Source: Marvania coccoides (Eukaryota > Chlorophyta > Trebouxiophyceae > Chlorellales > Chlorellaceae). From it: 64,000 nucleotides of DNA. Within the stretch, counting starts at the first letter, position 1. Every line of letters starts with the position of its first letter. Location of the stretch: contig OY978107.1 in assembly GCA_963854735.1 (NCBI GenBank), positions 193,501 through 257,500 on the forward strand, written 5' to 3'. The notes beneath the pieces are model-generated. The model was not told the origin of the DNA and ran no database searches. It saw nothing but the letters and a program-made list of their open reading frames with translations. The translations under genes were made by a program, and so were the position numbers. Positions 1-12,511 of this stretch are shown one piece after another.

Positions 1-380
1 GAAATATGTGTCGAATGCCATTTTATTTTTATTAAATTTATTTTTTATTTATATTTGAGGCCGTGCAAAAAAAAACTGAAATAGGAGGTGGCATAAAGGT
101 ATCGCATGCAAACCAATTAGAAATTTCAGGGTTAGGAAAAGAAGTACAGAAGTCGTTTCACGTCCTGTACACGATAGGTGAAAAAAACTGCGGAATAATA
201 AATTAGGAATTTGATAACGCAGGGTTTTACTTTTCTTAAAATCATATCGACAAGGAATATTTTAACGGGATTCTGTAGTAATATTTTTAACAGATGTGCA
301 GGCATAGAGTGAAAAATGAAACGGTTTTGTGTGCAAACAAAAATCGCACGGTTCAGCGACAAAAGCGGGTGAAGAAGGCC
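1..380. other. Intergenic, no gene seen
   Basis: AT-rich flank beyond the 3' end of the sulfatase gene. It should hold that gene's 3' UTR; I see no convincing coding or RNA feature. Confidence 0.6.
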
Positions 381-3003
381 TTAATAGAAGGCGGTCCCCG
401 AGATGCCCACGGTGCTGCTGCCGTCCGTAGCCTTTGTGGCAGTGAAGGCCAGCCCCTCGGCCTTAATGCCCCGGAAGGCGCCAATGCCAGCCAAGAACTT
501 GGCAGTGCCAACGAACGACGTGACGTTACCCCCATCCACGGAGTAGCTCAGCACGGCTTCGCCCGAAATAGTGCCGATTGGGGCAAAGATTTTGAACTGG
601 CTGGTGGCGGTTGGGTCGGTGAGTGTATAGTTCAGGGTCATGAAGGGAGGCACTCCACCGCCCACTCCCTGCTTGGAGCCAATGGGGTTGCCCTGGGCAG
701 TTCCGGTTTCGGCGAATGCGGTGGGACCGCCGGACACAGTTTGGGTTGCGGCGGTGACGGCAATGTCGCGCGGCAGCGGGAGAGGCGCCGTGCGCACAGC
801 TTCCACCTTGACCAGCTTCTTACGCAGACGGATGTACTCCTTCTGCTCCGCCGGCGTGCGCTTGTAGTTCGCAAACGCCTGCAGGACAAAAATAAAAGCA
901 TGGAAATCGTGCCCCGAGAAAAACATAATAACATTTCAACGGCACTGTCGGTGATAAATTAGTCACCAATTTTTATGGACTTGCCAGGTTTTTCTTCTCG
1001 AGGGGGTCTTTCTTCAGGTCGTACATCTCGAACTCCTCATCGGTCAAGGGGTTCGCGGCCGGGTTGTAGTAGCGCGCAAACTTGTAGCGAGACTCGATGA
1101 TGGCGGCAACGTTGTTGGGCTGGTCTGGGTAGGTAAAGGCAACGGTCTGGCCAGACTGGTAGTCGTTGTACGAAAAGAACACGTAGTCCTGCACCGGCTT
1201 GGCGGTCTTGGGGCTGTACACGATGGTGGAGTAGTCCCGGCCCTCCCACTTCAAGCGGGCGGACTTGGGCGCGCTCAGCAGCGAGGCCAGCGTGGGCACC
1301 ATGTCGATGTGGGACACCAGCGCGTCGCTCTCCACCGGCGCGGGCCACAACAGGGGGTTAGAGAACACCAGCGGGATGCGGGTGGACTGCTCGTACATGT
1401 TGAAGTTCTTTTGGCGCTGGCCGCCGTGCGATAGCCCGCCCTCGCCGTGGTCCGACGAGCGAATGATCACGGTGTCGTCCGTCAGCCCAGCCTCGTCCAG
1501 CGCCTCCAGGGCTTGCACGAGGTAGCTATCAGACTCTTTAATCAGGTTGGCGTAAAAGTTGCTGCAAAGGTGGGTGGGGGGGTGGGGGGGGATAATGTGA
1601 GGGGGCCGTGGATAATGTGAGGGGGCAGAAACGGTTTAGTATCCATGCAAATTTATTTTCTTCCCGCCAACAAGACGCGCGATGGAGGGGCGGCAGGAAA
1701 GATCTTTCTCTGCTCACAGGTAATTGAGGGCTTGATTGGGCGTGGCAACGACGCCAGAAGCTTGGAAGATTTTGACAAACTGCGCCTGGACCGCCGGCTT
1801 TGTGGACAAGTCCTCTTGCCAGGTGGGAGGAATCGAGATGTCGCCAGTGAGCATGGACGCGTTATATCCGGAGTCGTTGAAGGTGTTGGGGTAGAAAAGA
1901 ACGTCATGCGGGCTGAGGAGATCCAAAAAGGAAGGGGGAGTGGTAGTGAAACGCGCGTTTATGGATTGGCAAGCACATTGAAAAAAGAAATATATACATT
2001 ACAGTAAAGAAAACAAACACGAAAAGAATATCTTGGCTCCAGTTTTGTTCTGTTGCAATTATTAAAAAAACAGCCTGGAGCTCCCTGGCAACTGCTTGCT
2101 GCTACCCACTATCCCCTGTTCACTTACTTGACGAGAGAGATGACCAGGAAGAAAGGCTGGGACTGCGCAGCCACGGACCTGATATACGCCAGCACGCCTT
2201 CTTGGCCCTCCTCCACAGGGCCGTCGTCGTACATAAAGCGGTAGTCGTTATTGCCGCCGTAGGAAGTCGCGAATTCGCCGCCGCCGCCGCCCTCCACCAG
2301 GGACTGGTTGGCGCCAGCGTCCTTGGGGTTCCACCTGTCGTACCCGTACTTGGCAAGGTCAGACGGCGCCCAGGTGTAGTTGGCGTTCTCCGGCTTGCTG
2401 ATGTGGAACTTGCCCTTGTACACGACGTTGTACCCCGCCGCTTTGGCCACTTGCGCGAGGTTGGGGAGGTCTTCTGGGAGCGGCAGCTCGACGTTGGGGA
2501 ACAGAGTGGCGGGCATGGCCTCTTCCAGAGTGTACTTTACGCCGGTCTGGGCAGGGAGGAAGCCGGTGAAGAGGGACGACCGCGCTGGGGAGCACATGCA
2601 GGCGTTGGTGTAGGCACGTTTGAAGGTGAGGCCATTCTTCTTGAGGCGCGTGAGGCCTGGAAGGTTCTTAGCCTCCCAGCCCGGGGGGAACTGCTGTGTG
2701 GCACGCTCTTGGTCCTGCAGGGTTTTTGGGGGGGTCAGCGAGAAAAGAGGGATGGAGTATATGTACTATCCTAAAGTGACTGGCGTACTCCCTCTTTGAG
2801 CTGAGCAATAATCGACGGGGTACACCACTGGGCATGCGGAATTAAGGACCCAAGCTTACCGTCAGGAACAAGATGATGTTTTTTCCCTTGAAGTCTTTGG
2901 CGGAGAGACGCGGTTTTTGAGTTTTCGGGGGTAGCTTAAAAGTTACTGCTGAGCACATGCCCACCAGCAGGATTGCCAGCAACGACCGAAAGAGGGCCCG
3001 CAT
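381..3003 (-). CDS. Secreted sulfatase with extra C-terminal domain
   Basis: Predicted secreted formylglycine-dependent sulfatase, hydrolysing sulfate esters outside the cell or in the endomembrane system. Exons on the minus strand: 3003-2860, 2714-2128, 1912-1718, 1561-985, 878-381; 2,001 nt, 666 aa in one closed frame. Start ATG at 3003 is followed by a hydrophobic signal peptide (MRALFRSLLAILLVGMCSA). The core begins KNIILFLTDQER; the family signature CSPARSSLFTG puts the cysteine converted to formylglycine at about residue 89. Further core motifs are NPHDVLFYP and SSDHGEGGLSHGG (metal and substrate side), and the family-like ending DPLEKKNLAFANYKR. About 130 residues follow that are not part of a usual sulfatase: a Thr/Gly-rich, beta-rich segment (FKIFAPIGTISGEAVLSYS to the stop) resembling small eight-stranded barrels of the dirigent or allene-oxide-cyclase kind (inference). 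The last intron (984-879) has a GC donor, CTG|GCAAGT. Substrate unknown. Confidence 0.9.
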
Positions 3004-3493
3004 TCTTAAAGTCTCAAAATAAAATATCACTTTTTTTAATAATTCCTCTGGGTGAGAGGGCGGCTCTTTGAAAAAACCAGACCGCTGGTGTATCGAGGAT
3101 ACCTGGTTTTATCAAAGTTTTGTTATGAATTTCGCTACGTACCCCTGAATCTCTCGTATCAAAATAATCATGTCACGGGTCGGGGTACTACTTCCCCCTC
3201 CCGGTTTATTCTTATCCTACATTTATGGTGTTATCCCTCTGAAACCCAGTATCTGAGGTATAGGGCTAGAAGAAAATTAGCAAAAGTTCAATGCATGAGA
3301 GCGGATAAAAACAATTATAATAAAAGATTTGTAATTTTTGCGTACGTTAAAAGGCTGGCACTCTAATTTTGCCGAAGCGCTATATGCGTGTGGTGATGGT
3401 GATGTGCTCTCCTGGCATTTAACAGCTGGCTGTACAGCACCTTGTTTGCGGTGTTGATTGATGGCTCAACAATATTTTGTTTCCAGCGGTGGT
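3004..3493. other. Spacer between sulfatase and histone cluster
   Basis: AT-rich 490 bp holding the sulfatase promoter/5' UTR and the region beyond the H3 stem-loop. No gene is supported. Confidence 0.5.
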
Positions 3494-3509
3494 GGTGTTT
3501 AATAACACC
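3494..3509 (-). terminator. Histone 3' stem-loop of H3 copy 1
   Basis: Read on the minus strand it is GGTGTTATTAAACACC, a 6-bp stem with a 4-nt loop, the size of the SLBP-bound histone mRNA 3' hairpin. It lies 93 nt past the H3 stop, farther than in the other five genes, and is followed by CACCACCGCTGGAAAC. Confidence 0.85.
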
Positions 3510-3602
3510 AGGATTTTTGTTTGATTTTTATTTATGCATGTAAGAAAAGTACCGGATTGACGCTAAAAGCCGGCAGCTGTAAAGCAACAGTCCAAAAGCA
3601 GC

Positions 3603-4741
<1,139 letters not shown>

Positions 4742-4814
4742 GCAGCTCAAGCCTCATACAAGACCAACTGACAACGCTCGCTCGCAAGTTAACAACAACA
4801 AAACAAAACAAACT

Positions 4815-4830
4815 GGTGTTATTAAACACC
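4815..4830 (+). terminator. Histone 3' stem-loop of H4 copy 1
   Basis: GGTGTT-ATTA-AACACC, 73 nt after the stop, preceded by an A/C-rich leader and followed by ACCACTATGGAAACAAGAAC. Confidence 0.9.
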
Positions 4831-4840
4831 ACCACTATGG

Positions 4841-5620
4841 AAACAAGAACAACTGAGCCCTTCATGATCTTGCAGCAGTGCTGATCGCCATTTCTGCCTG
4901 GTTCACTGCTGATTGTTAATTCCGTTAGTGCCCTGGTGCATGCAAGGCTACTGCGTCTGCTTCGCGTTTTATGCCTGGTTAAGCACTCACCATTTGCAGC
5001 TGGTCATTCAGGAGGCAGAGCCCTCTCTGTTTCCCTCTTGGCCGTTTACTATTAATTCGATTTCTGACTTTTCCTCCATTCTTGGCGTCACCATTCGATT
5101 GGCAGCCAGCCCCAGTCTCCACCGCCCTCAGCCGAGCTGCTTCTTGTTTGCAGCATATCCGAGTTTATTCCACTTTACAGGACCACCTTTCATTGCTTTC
5201 TTATGCCTCATTCTTCAATTTGTCGGAGGCGGAGTTTTTTTTAGTTTTATATATATATATATATTTTTTTTTACAGGGGCGAACATGGCGCTGGCCGCAG
5301 GATATTGACCTCTATTTGTTCTTCTATTTCTTGATGCTCTTTGCGATGGTCAGTATATGCAGCAACACAAGCGTTTTTCTGCTGGAGTAGTTCGAGGAAA
5401 GCAATGCACAGCTTCCTGTCTCCACTGTGCTTTAATTTTCATTCAGAACAAGATTTCACGGATGATTTTCCTCTGTACTGTTTCATCCACCAGCGGAATT
5501 GCATTTGCGGTCATCAAGGCCGTTTGCTCTCTTAAAATTTTAATTTTTCAGCGGGCTCTAAACAGAACTTAAAAAAATCACACTATAGACCTTTAGAAGC
5601 CAAGCTGTCGCCAGAGAACC
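4841..5620. other. Spacer inside histone cluster
   Basis: 780 bp of low-complexity, T-rich DNA including a TA dinucleotide run near 5250. Open frames here have no recognisable protein character; no gene supported. Confidence 0.5.
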
Positions 5621-6209
5621 ATGAAACTCGCAGTTTTCATGCTTTTTATGGCTGCAGCGGCGCTCGTTCCCGCTTCCCTTGCCCAGTACGCCGCCACCGT
5701 CTTTTCCCCCCTTCCATTCTTGCTGCATTTCCCGTCACTAATTTCCCACCTCACATTCTGCACGACTACGAGTCTATCTCTCTTCAGAAATACTGCCTCT
5801 ACCAACCTGCGTGTACTGCTTTGGCCCCCCCGAGCCCACCGAGGAAGGTGCCGACGAAGCGCCGCGGGTGAGCTGCACCACCGGCGGGGCTGGATCTCTG
5901 TCCTGCCCCCAGCCCTCCGTGGGCACCTTTCCCATCCGCGACTGCTTTTCTTTCTCCGGTTACGTACCTTTTCGGCGACTGGCAGAACACTTGCTGCAGA
6001 CACGTCTGCAGCGCCGCTTATGTAGCACATACTCGCGCAACGGCATTCATTCGATGCGGCGCCGCAAGCGCAACCAGAGCTGCTTCCCAAATGATGATGA
6101 AATGCCAGCGGTGTTGGAAGTCTTTTTTGTTCTTCATTCCATTGAGGTGGTGTTTAATAACACCAGTTTTTTGTATTTGGCTATGCTAGAAGCGTGGGAG
6201 TGTGCGTAA
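5621..6209 (+). CDS. Possible small secreted protein, exons unresolved
   Basis: An ATG at 5621 opens a textbook signal peptide (MKLAVFMLFMAAAALVPASL, then AQ). A GC-rich region follows from about 5788, after a pyrimidine tract ending TCTTCAG, and in one frame reads CVYCFGPPEPTEEGADEAP then a Cys-rich stretch to TAA at 6209. In another frame the signal exon runs unspliced to a stop near 6025. Strong splice signals are CA|GTACGC (5686), TTCAG (5787) and GG|GTGAGC (about 5868), but no combination I tried gives a single clean frame into the Cys-rich part, so this may be a decayed or mis-modelled gene. The end overlaps the H2B stem-loop, suspicious for an intact gene. Function unknown. Confidence 0.35.
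6149..6164 (-). terminator. Histone 3' stem-loop of H2B
   Basis: On the minus strand GGTGTTATTAAACACC, 81 nt past the H2B stop, followed by ACCTCAATGGAATGAAGAAC. Confidence 0.9.
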
Positions 6210-6245
6210 GGAAGCCTGAGCTCAGAAGCTTTAGTAGAAAGCTGC

Positions 6246-6766
6246 TTAAGCGGAGGTGAACTTGGTGACGGCCTTGGTGCCCTCAGACACGGCGTGCTTG
6301 GCCAGCTCTCCGGGGAGCACCAGGCGCACGGCGGTCTGGATCTCGCGAGAGGTCAGGGTGGGCTTCTTGTTCACGCGGCACAGCTGCACGGTTTAAAGAG
6401 GGAAGAGAGAATGTGAGAACGAGGCGTTTGGTGCAACCAGCGGTGAGCTTGTTTGGTTAACAACAACTTCAAAAACCAGCTATTTGCACAATCCCGCCCC
6501 ACCGCATCAATTCTCCTGCCATCTCTCAGAAATATGAAACACACCTGAGCGGCCTGGGAGGCGATCTTCTCGAACTGGTCAGCGATGAACGAGTTGAGGA
6601 TGGCCATCGCCTTGGAGGAGATGCCGGTGTCGGGGTGCACCTGCTTCAGCACCTTGAAGATGTAGAGCTTGTAGGACTCGGTGGACTTCTTGGTGCGCTT
6701 CTTGGCATCCTTCTTGGGCGCCACGGCCTTCTTGGCAGCGGGCTTCTTGCCGGAGGTGGGAGCCAT
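6246..6766 (-). CDS. H2B: Histone H2B
   Basis: Core histone H2B, 119 aa. Exons on the minus strand 6766-6545 and 6383-6246, phase-0 intron after ...[16 protein letters not shown]. It has a short Lys/Ala/Pro tail ([20 protein letters not shown]), then the fold [21 protein letters not shown] and a C-terminal helix ending [11 protein letters not shown]. The tail is much shorter than the long Ala/Lys tails of volvocine H2Bs. It is divergently paired with H2A across a 237-bp promoter that contains a strong palindrome. Confidence 0.96.
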
Positions 6767-7003
6767 TGTGAGAGTTGGAGGGGTGAGTGTTCAACGAGTG
6801 GTCGAAGAAATAATTGATGAAGGAGGGCGGGGGAGGCTGCAGGCCTTTAAGCAGCAGCTCGGGCGCCAAGGTGGCACCCCGGATCGGTCACCGATCCGGG
6901 GCACCTCAAAGTGCGCTTACAAAAGCTGGCCGCTCCTCGCATCTGCATCCTTTTTATCTTTCTCTCTCAGAACCCCCCACACCCCCACACACACTCAGTC
7001 ATC
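6767..7003. promoter_or_regulatory. Divergent H2B/H2A promoter with palindrome
   Basis: The spacer holds an 11-bp perfect inverted repeat, CCCCGGATCGG-TCA-CCGATCCGGGG, at 6877-6901, extended by GGTG/CACC outside it. It is centred roughly midway between the two starts and includes the GGCACCC box shared with the H3/H4 promoters. Confidence 0.65.
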
Positions 7004-7508
7004 ATGTCTGGACGCGGCAAGGGCAAGTCCTCTGGCAAGAAGTCGGTCACCAAGTCCTCCAAGGCTGGTCTCCAGTTCCCCGTGGGCCGTATCGCCCGCT
7101 ACCTGAAGAAGGGCCGCTACGCCGGTGAGTTGAAGGAGCAGCAGCAACTTCACATACTGACGTTTTTACTTTTGGTTGTCATGTCTCACATTCACACATT
7201 GTCAACAACACTCAACTGACTGTCCTCTCCTTGACTCCACATTTCCTACAGAGCGCATCGGTGCCGGTGCCCCCGTGTACCTGGCCGCCGTGCTGGAGTA
7301 CCTGGCTGCCGAGGTGCTGGAGCTGTCTGGCAACGCCGCCCGCGACAACAAGAAGACCCGCATTGTGCCCCGCCACATCCAGCTGGCCGTGCGCAACGAC
7401 GAGGAGCTGAGCAAGCTGCTGGCCGGCGTCACCATCGCCGAGGGTGGTGTGCTGCCCAACATCCACGCCGTCCTGCTCCCCAAGAAGAGCGGCAAGGCCG
7501 ACGAGTAA
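7004..7508 (+). CDS. H2A: Histone H2A (canonical)
   Basis: Core histone H2A, 125 aa. Exons 7004-7124 and 7252-7508; phase-1 intron within [17 protein letters not shown]. It contains the H2A signature AGLQFPVGR, the acidic-patch region ([12 protein letters not shown]) and ends PKKSGKADE. There is no C-terminal SQ[E/D]-phi motif, so it is not H2A.X, and the L1/docking regions are canonical rather than H2A.Z. The start ATG follows a pyrimidine/CA-rich leader like those of the other histones. Confidence 0.97.
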
Positions 7509-7583
7509 ATTACCTAATTCCTCGTTTCGCCTACCCTCTTTTCGACGCAATGGTCTCCCTGTGACCGCCTTAAAAACATAAAT

Positions 7584-7599
7584 GGTGTTATTAAACACC
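7584..7599 (+). terminator. Histone 3' stem-loop of H2A
   Basis: GGTGTTATTAAACACC 75 nt after the stop, followed by ACCTCCATGGAAAACTG. Confidence 0.9.
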
Positions 7600-8336
7600 A
7601 CCTCCATGGAAAACTGAATCAAATACCCGCAGGCCCTAAAATTTTGTGGTGTTATGGGCAAGGCAGGCACGCAGCTACATCAGAGTTGGAAGCAGGAACC
7701 TCTGTTTGACGGCAATGCCGTTGCTTCGCTTCCGTATGCACATTAACCGAGCTGCCTGAGCGAATAAGATGAATGGTGGGCCGCTCATGCAGCTTTCCGC
7801 TGAGTGGAACACAATTATGGATGCAGAAATAGCAAGATCATGCGCTTGGAAGCCAAATGAATGTGGCACAGGTGGATTGCCTGCTTTGGAGCCTATGCAA
7901 CGCATGAAAACTCGCTATTTGCCATGATGGTGGTGCAACACAAAAAAACTGCTTTTCTGGCATGAAATCTCTCTCAAAGCAACCCAGCCCCGCTGAGACG
8001 AAATAATGCACAACGTGCTCATAACGCACGATTCTCAGTAAAAAGGAACCATGTTGGCCCTACAAAATTTAGTGCAGGGACGGCAGCCTCCGCTATGATA
8101 ATTTTTTCATGCGCTTACGCTTCAGCTGATAAAGCGACAGCTGTGGAAGCGGGAGGGTTACAATTTGCGCACAGGGCTGCTGCATTGTTGCAGCTTCGCT
8201 GGCTTCCACGAAGATTCCAGTGTTCAGTTATGACCAACGCTCTTCTGCCAGCGAGACGCTCAAATGCTGCCAATAAGTGCAACTTTGCAGGTGAAGTGTG
8301 GCCCAAATGCTTCAAGCATTGAGCCAGTCGGTATTC
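7600..8336. other. Spacer between H2A and inverted-repeat arm 2
   Basis: About 740 bp of unique sequence with no supported gene. Identity to arm 1 begins only at 8337. Confidence 0.5.
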
Positions 8337-8346
8337 CCATAGTGGT

Positions 8347-8362
8347 GGTGTTTAATAACACC
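8347..8362 (-). terminator. Histone 3' stem-loop of H4 copy 2
   Basis: Minus-strand GGTGTTATTAAACACC; the flank ACCACTATGG is still inside the repeat, after which the copies diverge (TGGGAATACC here, TGGAAACAAG in copy 1). Confidence 0.9.
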
Positions 8363-8435
8363 AGTTTGTTTTGTTTTGTTGTTGTTAACTTGCGAGCGAG
8401 CGTTGTCAGTTGGTCTTGTATGAGGCTTGAGCTGC

Positions 8436-9574
<1,139 letters not shown>

Positions 9575-9624
9575 GCGCCTTGCGCTCCCTTCGGCAACCT
9601 CATCACTAACCAAAAAAACCAACT

Positions 9625-9640
9625 GGTGTTATTAAACACC
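9625..9640 (+). terminator. Histone 3' stem-loop of H3 copy 2
   Basis: GGTGTTATTAAACACC 50 nt after the stop, followed by ACCTTGCCTGGAAACC. Confidence 0.9.
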
Positions 9641-10900
9641 ACCTTGCCTGGAAACCGCATCCTTGATTGAGTTAAAGACGTAATAATAATTCTTTGGTGA
9701 AGCTGCACTGCCATGGAGGCCTCAAAGTCAGGATTGATGCAAGTCAGGCATGCGTTTATATTTTTGATTTGATCGTATGAATAAAAATGGTGCTCTCGAG
9801 CGTGCGAAGAGCGCCTGGTTGACAAAAAAAATCGTATGAAAATGATGGATCGAGGGAATTGAAATGTTTTCTTGGGCGAGAAACAGCGTAGCGAGGCAGT
9901 TTTGGGTTGTGTGTTCACGTGATTACTGTTCCAGCACTCTTTGCCGGCGCTGGCATTGTTTATGGTGTGAGCCGCCGCCTCAATTCGAGAGACTATAATT
10001 TGAAGCAGATCTGCTTTAAGCTGCAGTCCACCTCGCCCTGCGCCGCCAGAAGCCACAATTCTGGGCGGCGGCGCGTTTTGCACAGATCACAGAACCTCGA
10101 TGGCCCAGAAGTTCTGGGCCAAAAATGAATTTAGCAAAAGGTTCAACACCCCGGCTTCCCACCTCATCTCTGACGGTAGTACTAGTGGGGCCCAACGTTG
10201 CTTATTTAACGTGATCGGACGGGAACGGAAGCGTTCAACGTGGTTTGATCGAACCATGGAGAAAGTCCAGATTCACGCGCTCATAATGGCTAATTAATGC
10301 TGACAAAAAAAAAATGCTCTTCCCCAGCACTGCATGGGATAGGAGTCCCCAGGGGGAGGAGGCCAGTGCGCGTCACACCTCGCTGCTTTGAAATGCTGGG
10401 GGTGAGAGATAGAAAGTAGGCAGCCGCATGGCGACCACGGCTGGGCTGGCTGCGTAGAAGAGGCAGGCGTATACATAATATAGTGATGAACGAGGCTTGC
10501 GCATATCAATTAGCAGGCCTAAAAAAAAAATGATAAATAAAGAATAAAATGACTGCAATTTTTTTCATGTGGCAATGCGTTCTTCTCTCTTCAACAAAAT
10601 CTCAACAGCACGCCCCATATGCAGCATGGTTGCATACCCAAGGATGGACAGTTCGCACTTACACAATCCTCATTACCTACTCTGGCTGCATCACACACAC
10701 CCTGACGACAAAGCTGCTTACAGCCTGTGGCCTCAACCACACAGATATTTCCTCCACAGTACGTAAAATCCACATCCTCACAGCCAACTACAATAGCAGC
10801 TTAATATCCACTCGAAGACACCTGACCTCTCGCCTCCCCCTACTTCCACCTCCACCTGCCCCAGCATCAGGGATCGGCTAAAACTTCACCCCTCCTTTCT
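9641..10900. other. Intergenic, no gene recognised
   Basis: About 1.26 kb with several short frames of no recognisable family. The right part (10.55-10.9 kb) may be decayed retroelement, since it runs into the zinc-binding remnant at 10.9 kb. Confidence 0.4.
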
Positions 10901-11326
10901 ATATTCCTCTGGAGGACTACGTGCCCCACCGCCACCTGCAGAGTGCGGAAGGGACGGTATTGCAGGCACTATTGCCGAGAGCGGACAGAGCAGCGCTGTC
11001 GCGTTTCCGGCTAGGAGTGCAATGGATCCGAGTCCCAAGGGTGGGGGAGAGTGGAGTCTGGCACCCACCAGCCGTGTGCCCCCTGTGCGCGCAGCCAGGC
11101 CCGCACCACGAATCGCACATCTTGCGCACCTGCTCCGCGCTGCATCAAGAGCGGGCGCAGGCGGCCACAGCGTTGGCAGCGGCGCCAACGACGAGGAGCC
11201 TGCTGGAAATGGCGGAGGCAGACCTCACCCAGGTGGCAGCCCTGGTGCGGGCGCACCTGGAGGGCGTACAGGCGGCGAATAAAGAGAGCACAAGGAGCGA
11301 GAGAGAGTCAAGATTACGAAGATGAA
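10901..11326 (+). pseudogene. Remnant of non-LTR retroelement ORF2 C-terminus
   Basis: The frame ending at 11325 reads LSRFRLGVQWIRVPRVG, then CPLCAQPGPHHESHILRTC and a helical tail. This matches the zinc-binding end of LINE-type reverse-transcriptase ORFs (R..RLG..., CPxC...E...H.L..C). Reverse transcriptase and endonuclease are absent and no start is convincing, so it is a 5'-truncated fragment. It differs in sequence from the remnant at 43509-43772, so it belongs to another family. Confidence 0.55.
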
Positions 11327-11650
11327 GAAATTTTACAATATGGTGATTTATTAATATATTATGCTTGCACATGCGGTGGTTCGCGCTCCCTACTAGTTAG
11401 CTCATTGTAGCTGCCAGTGCGTAAACTTTGGTTGTTTACTGCACTGCGACGTCGGATGCTTCACTTCCCCGTGGTATCGTAGTCTCTATCGGACGGGTAC
11501 AAATGGCGGGTGCCACATTTCCAGTGAGCACACCGGGTAGTACACCATAAACCCTTAAGCCAGGGGTTGAGTGACCGCTGTAGATGGGAGGGGTGCTGGG
11601 CGGGCCAGCATTGCCCAAGCGCGAACCCCAAACCGGACGGGCCGTTTGCC

Positions 11651-11933
11651 GTCCGGAGAGTCCTGCTTTCCCCATTTTTTTCCTCTTTCTTTTATTCATG
11701 TCGGTCGCGCCGCTGGGGGACTCAGGAAGACAGGGGCCAGAGTCTTACATTGTGGGCGACGGTGCGGTATCGGCGTAATGCTGTATCCGTACGCCCCCAG
11801 TACCTGAGGTTGATCCCACGGATGGAAGGGGGTACTCCGCCTTACTGTGGCGGGGTGAGTGGCACGTCGGCTTGCACCATCCTTGGTAGTAGACGTTACA
11901 ACCATATGTAAAACCTCCAAACCTCCAAACCTA
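11651..11933 (+). repeat. Dispersed repeat family A, copy 1
   Basis: About 280 bp starting GTCCGGAGAGTCCTGC, running through GGTTGATCCCACGGATGG and TTACTGTGGCGGGGTGAG to GTTACAACCATATG, and ending in a short CCTCCAAA tandem. Near-identical to 42948-43230 and to the reverse complement of 45258-45541. The fixed 3' end plus short tandem tail suggests a SINE or the 3' end of a LINE. Confidence 0.75.
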
Positions 11934-12511
11934 TAGGGGCAATTTATTGCCCCTTCAGTCATCCCCCTTGGGGTCCTTGTTTTGTTTTGTTCTGAGCCAC
12001 CTCTGGTCCCCTCTTCCAAATAAATGGTGGGCTAGTATTGTGGGCGTGTGTGCAACTGTGTAATGAGGCCTTGCCACTGAATAATTTCATCTTCGCATGC
12101 TGCTCACGATATGAAAAATGCTGCATTGGGCGCATATTGAGCATATGAAAAAACTAGGTATTTTTTCTAGAGCACAATCTTGCTGGATAAAGAAAAAAGA
12201 AAAGCAAAGTCAGCAACGCAATTTGTGGATGGAAGGTCAAAGGCTACTGAGTATTATTTATGGTAAAGGCACATAGTCATGGGGGGCTTTTTGCTTTCGC
12301 TGCCAGAGGAAAAAAACGTAAGACCGAAAAGGTCATGATAATGGACAGGAAGCGGGCGAAAGACAGTCAACTAACCAAAACGTGAAAAAAACGCTCTGTA
12401 AAAAATCATGTTCGGAAAAATGGGAAGCTGTATACACTCAATTTTTTTTCCTTCCCCCCGGCAATCAATGTAGTTTAATTTCATGTCGCTATTCACTTGG
12501 TTTTACGCTGC
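11934..12511. other. Intergenic, 3' flank of PHD-Agenet gene
   Basis: About 580 bp, AT-rich, no gene seen. Confidence 0.5.
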
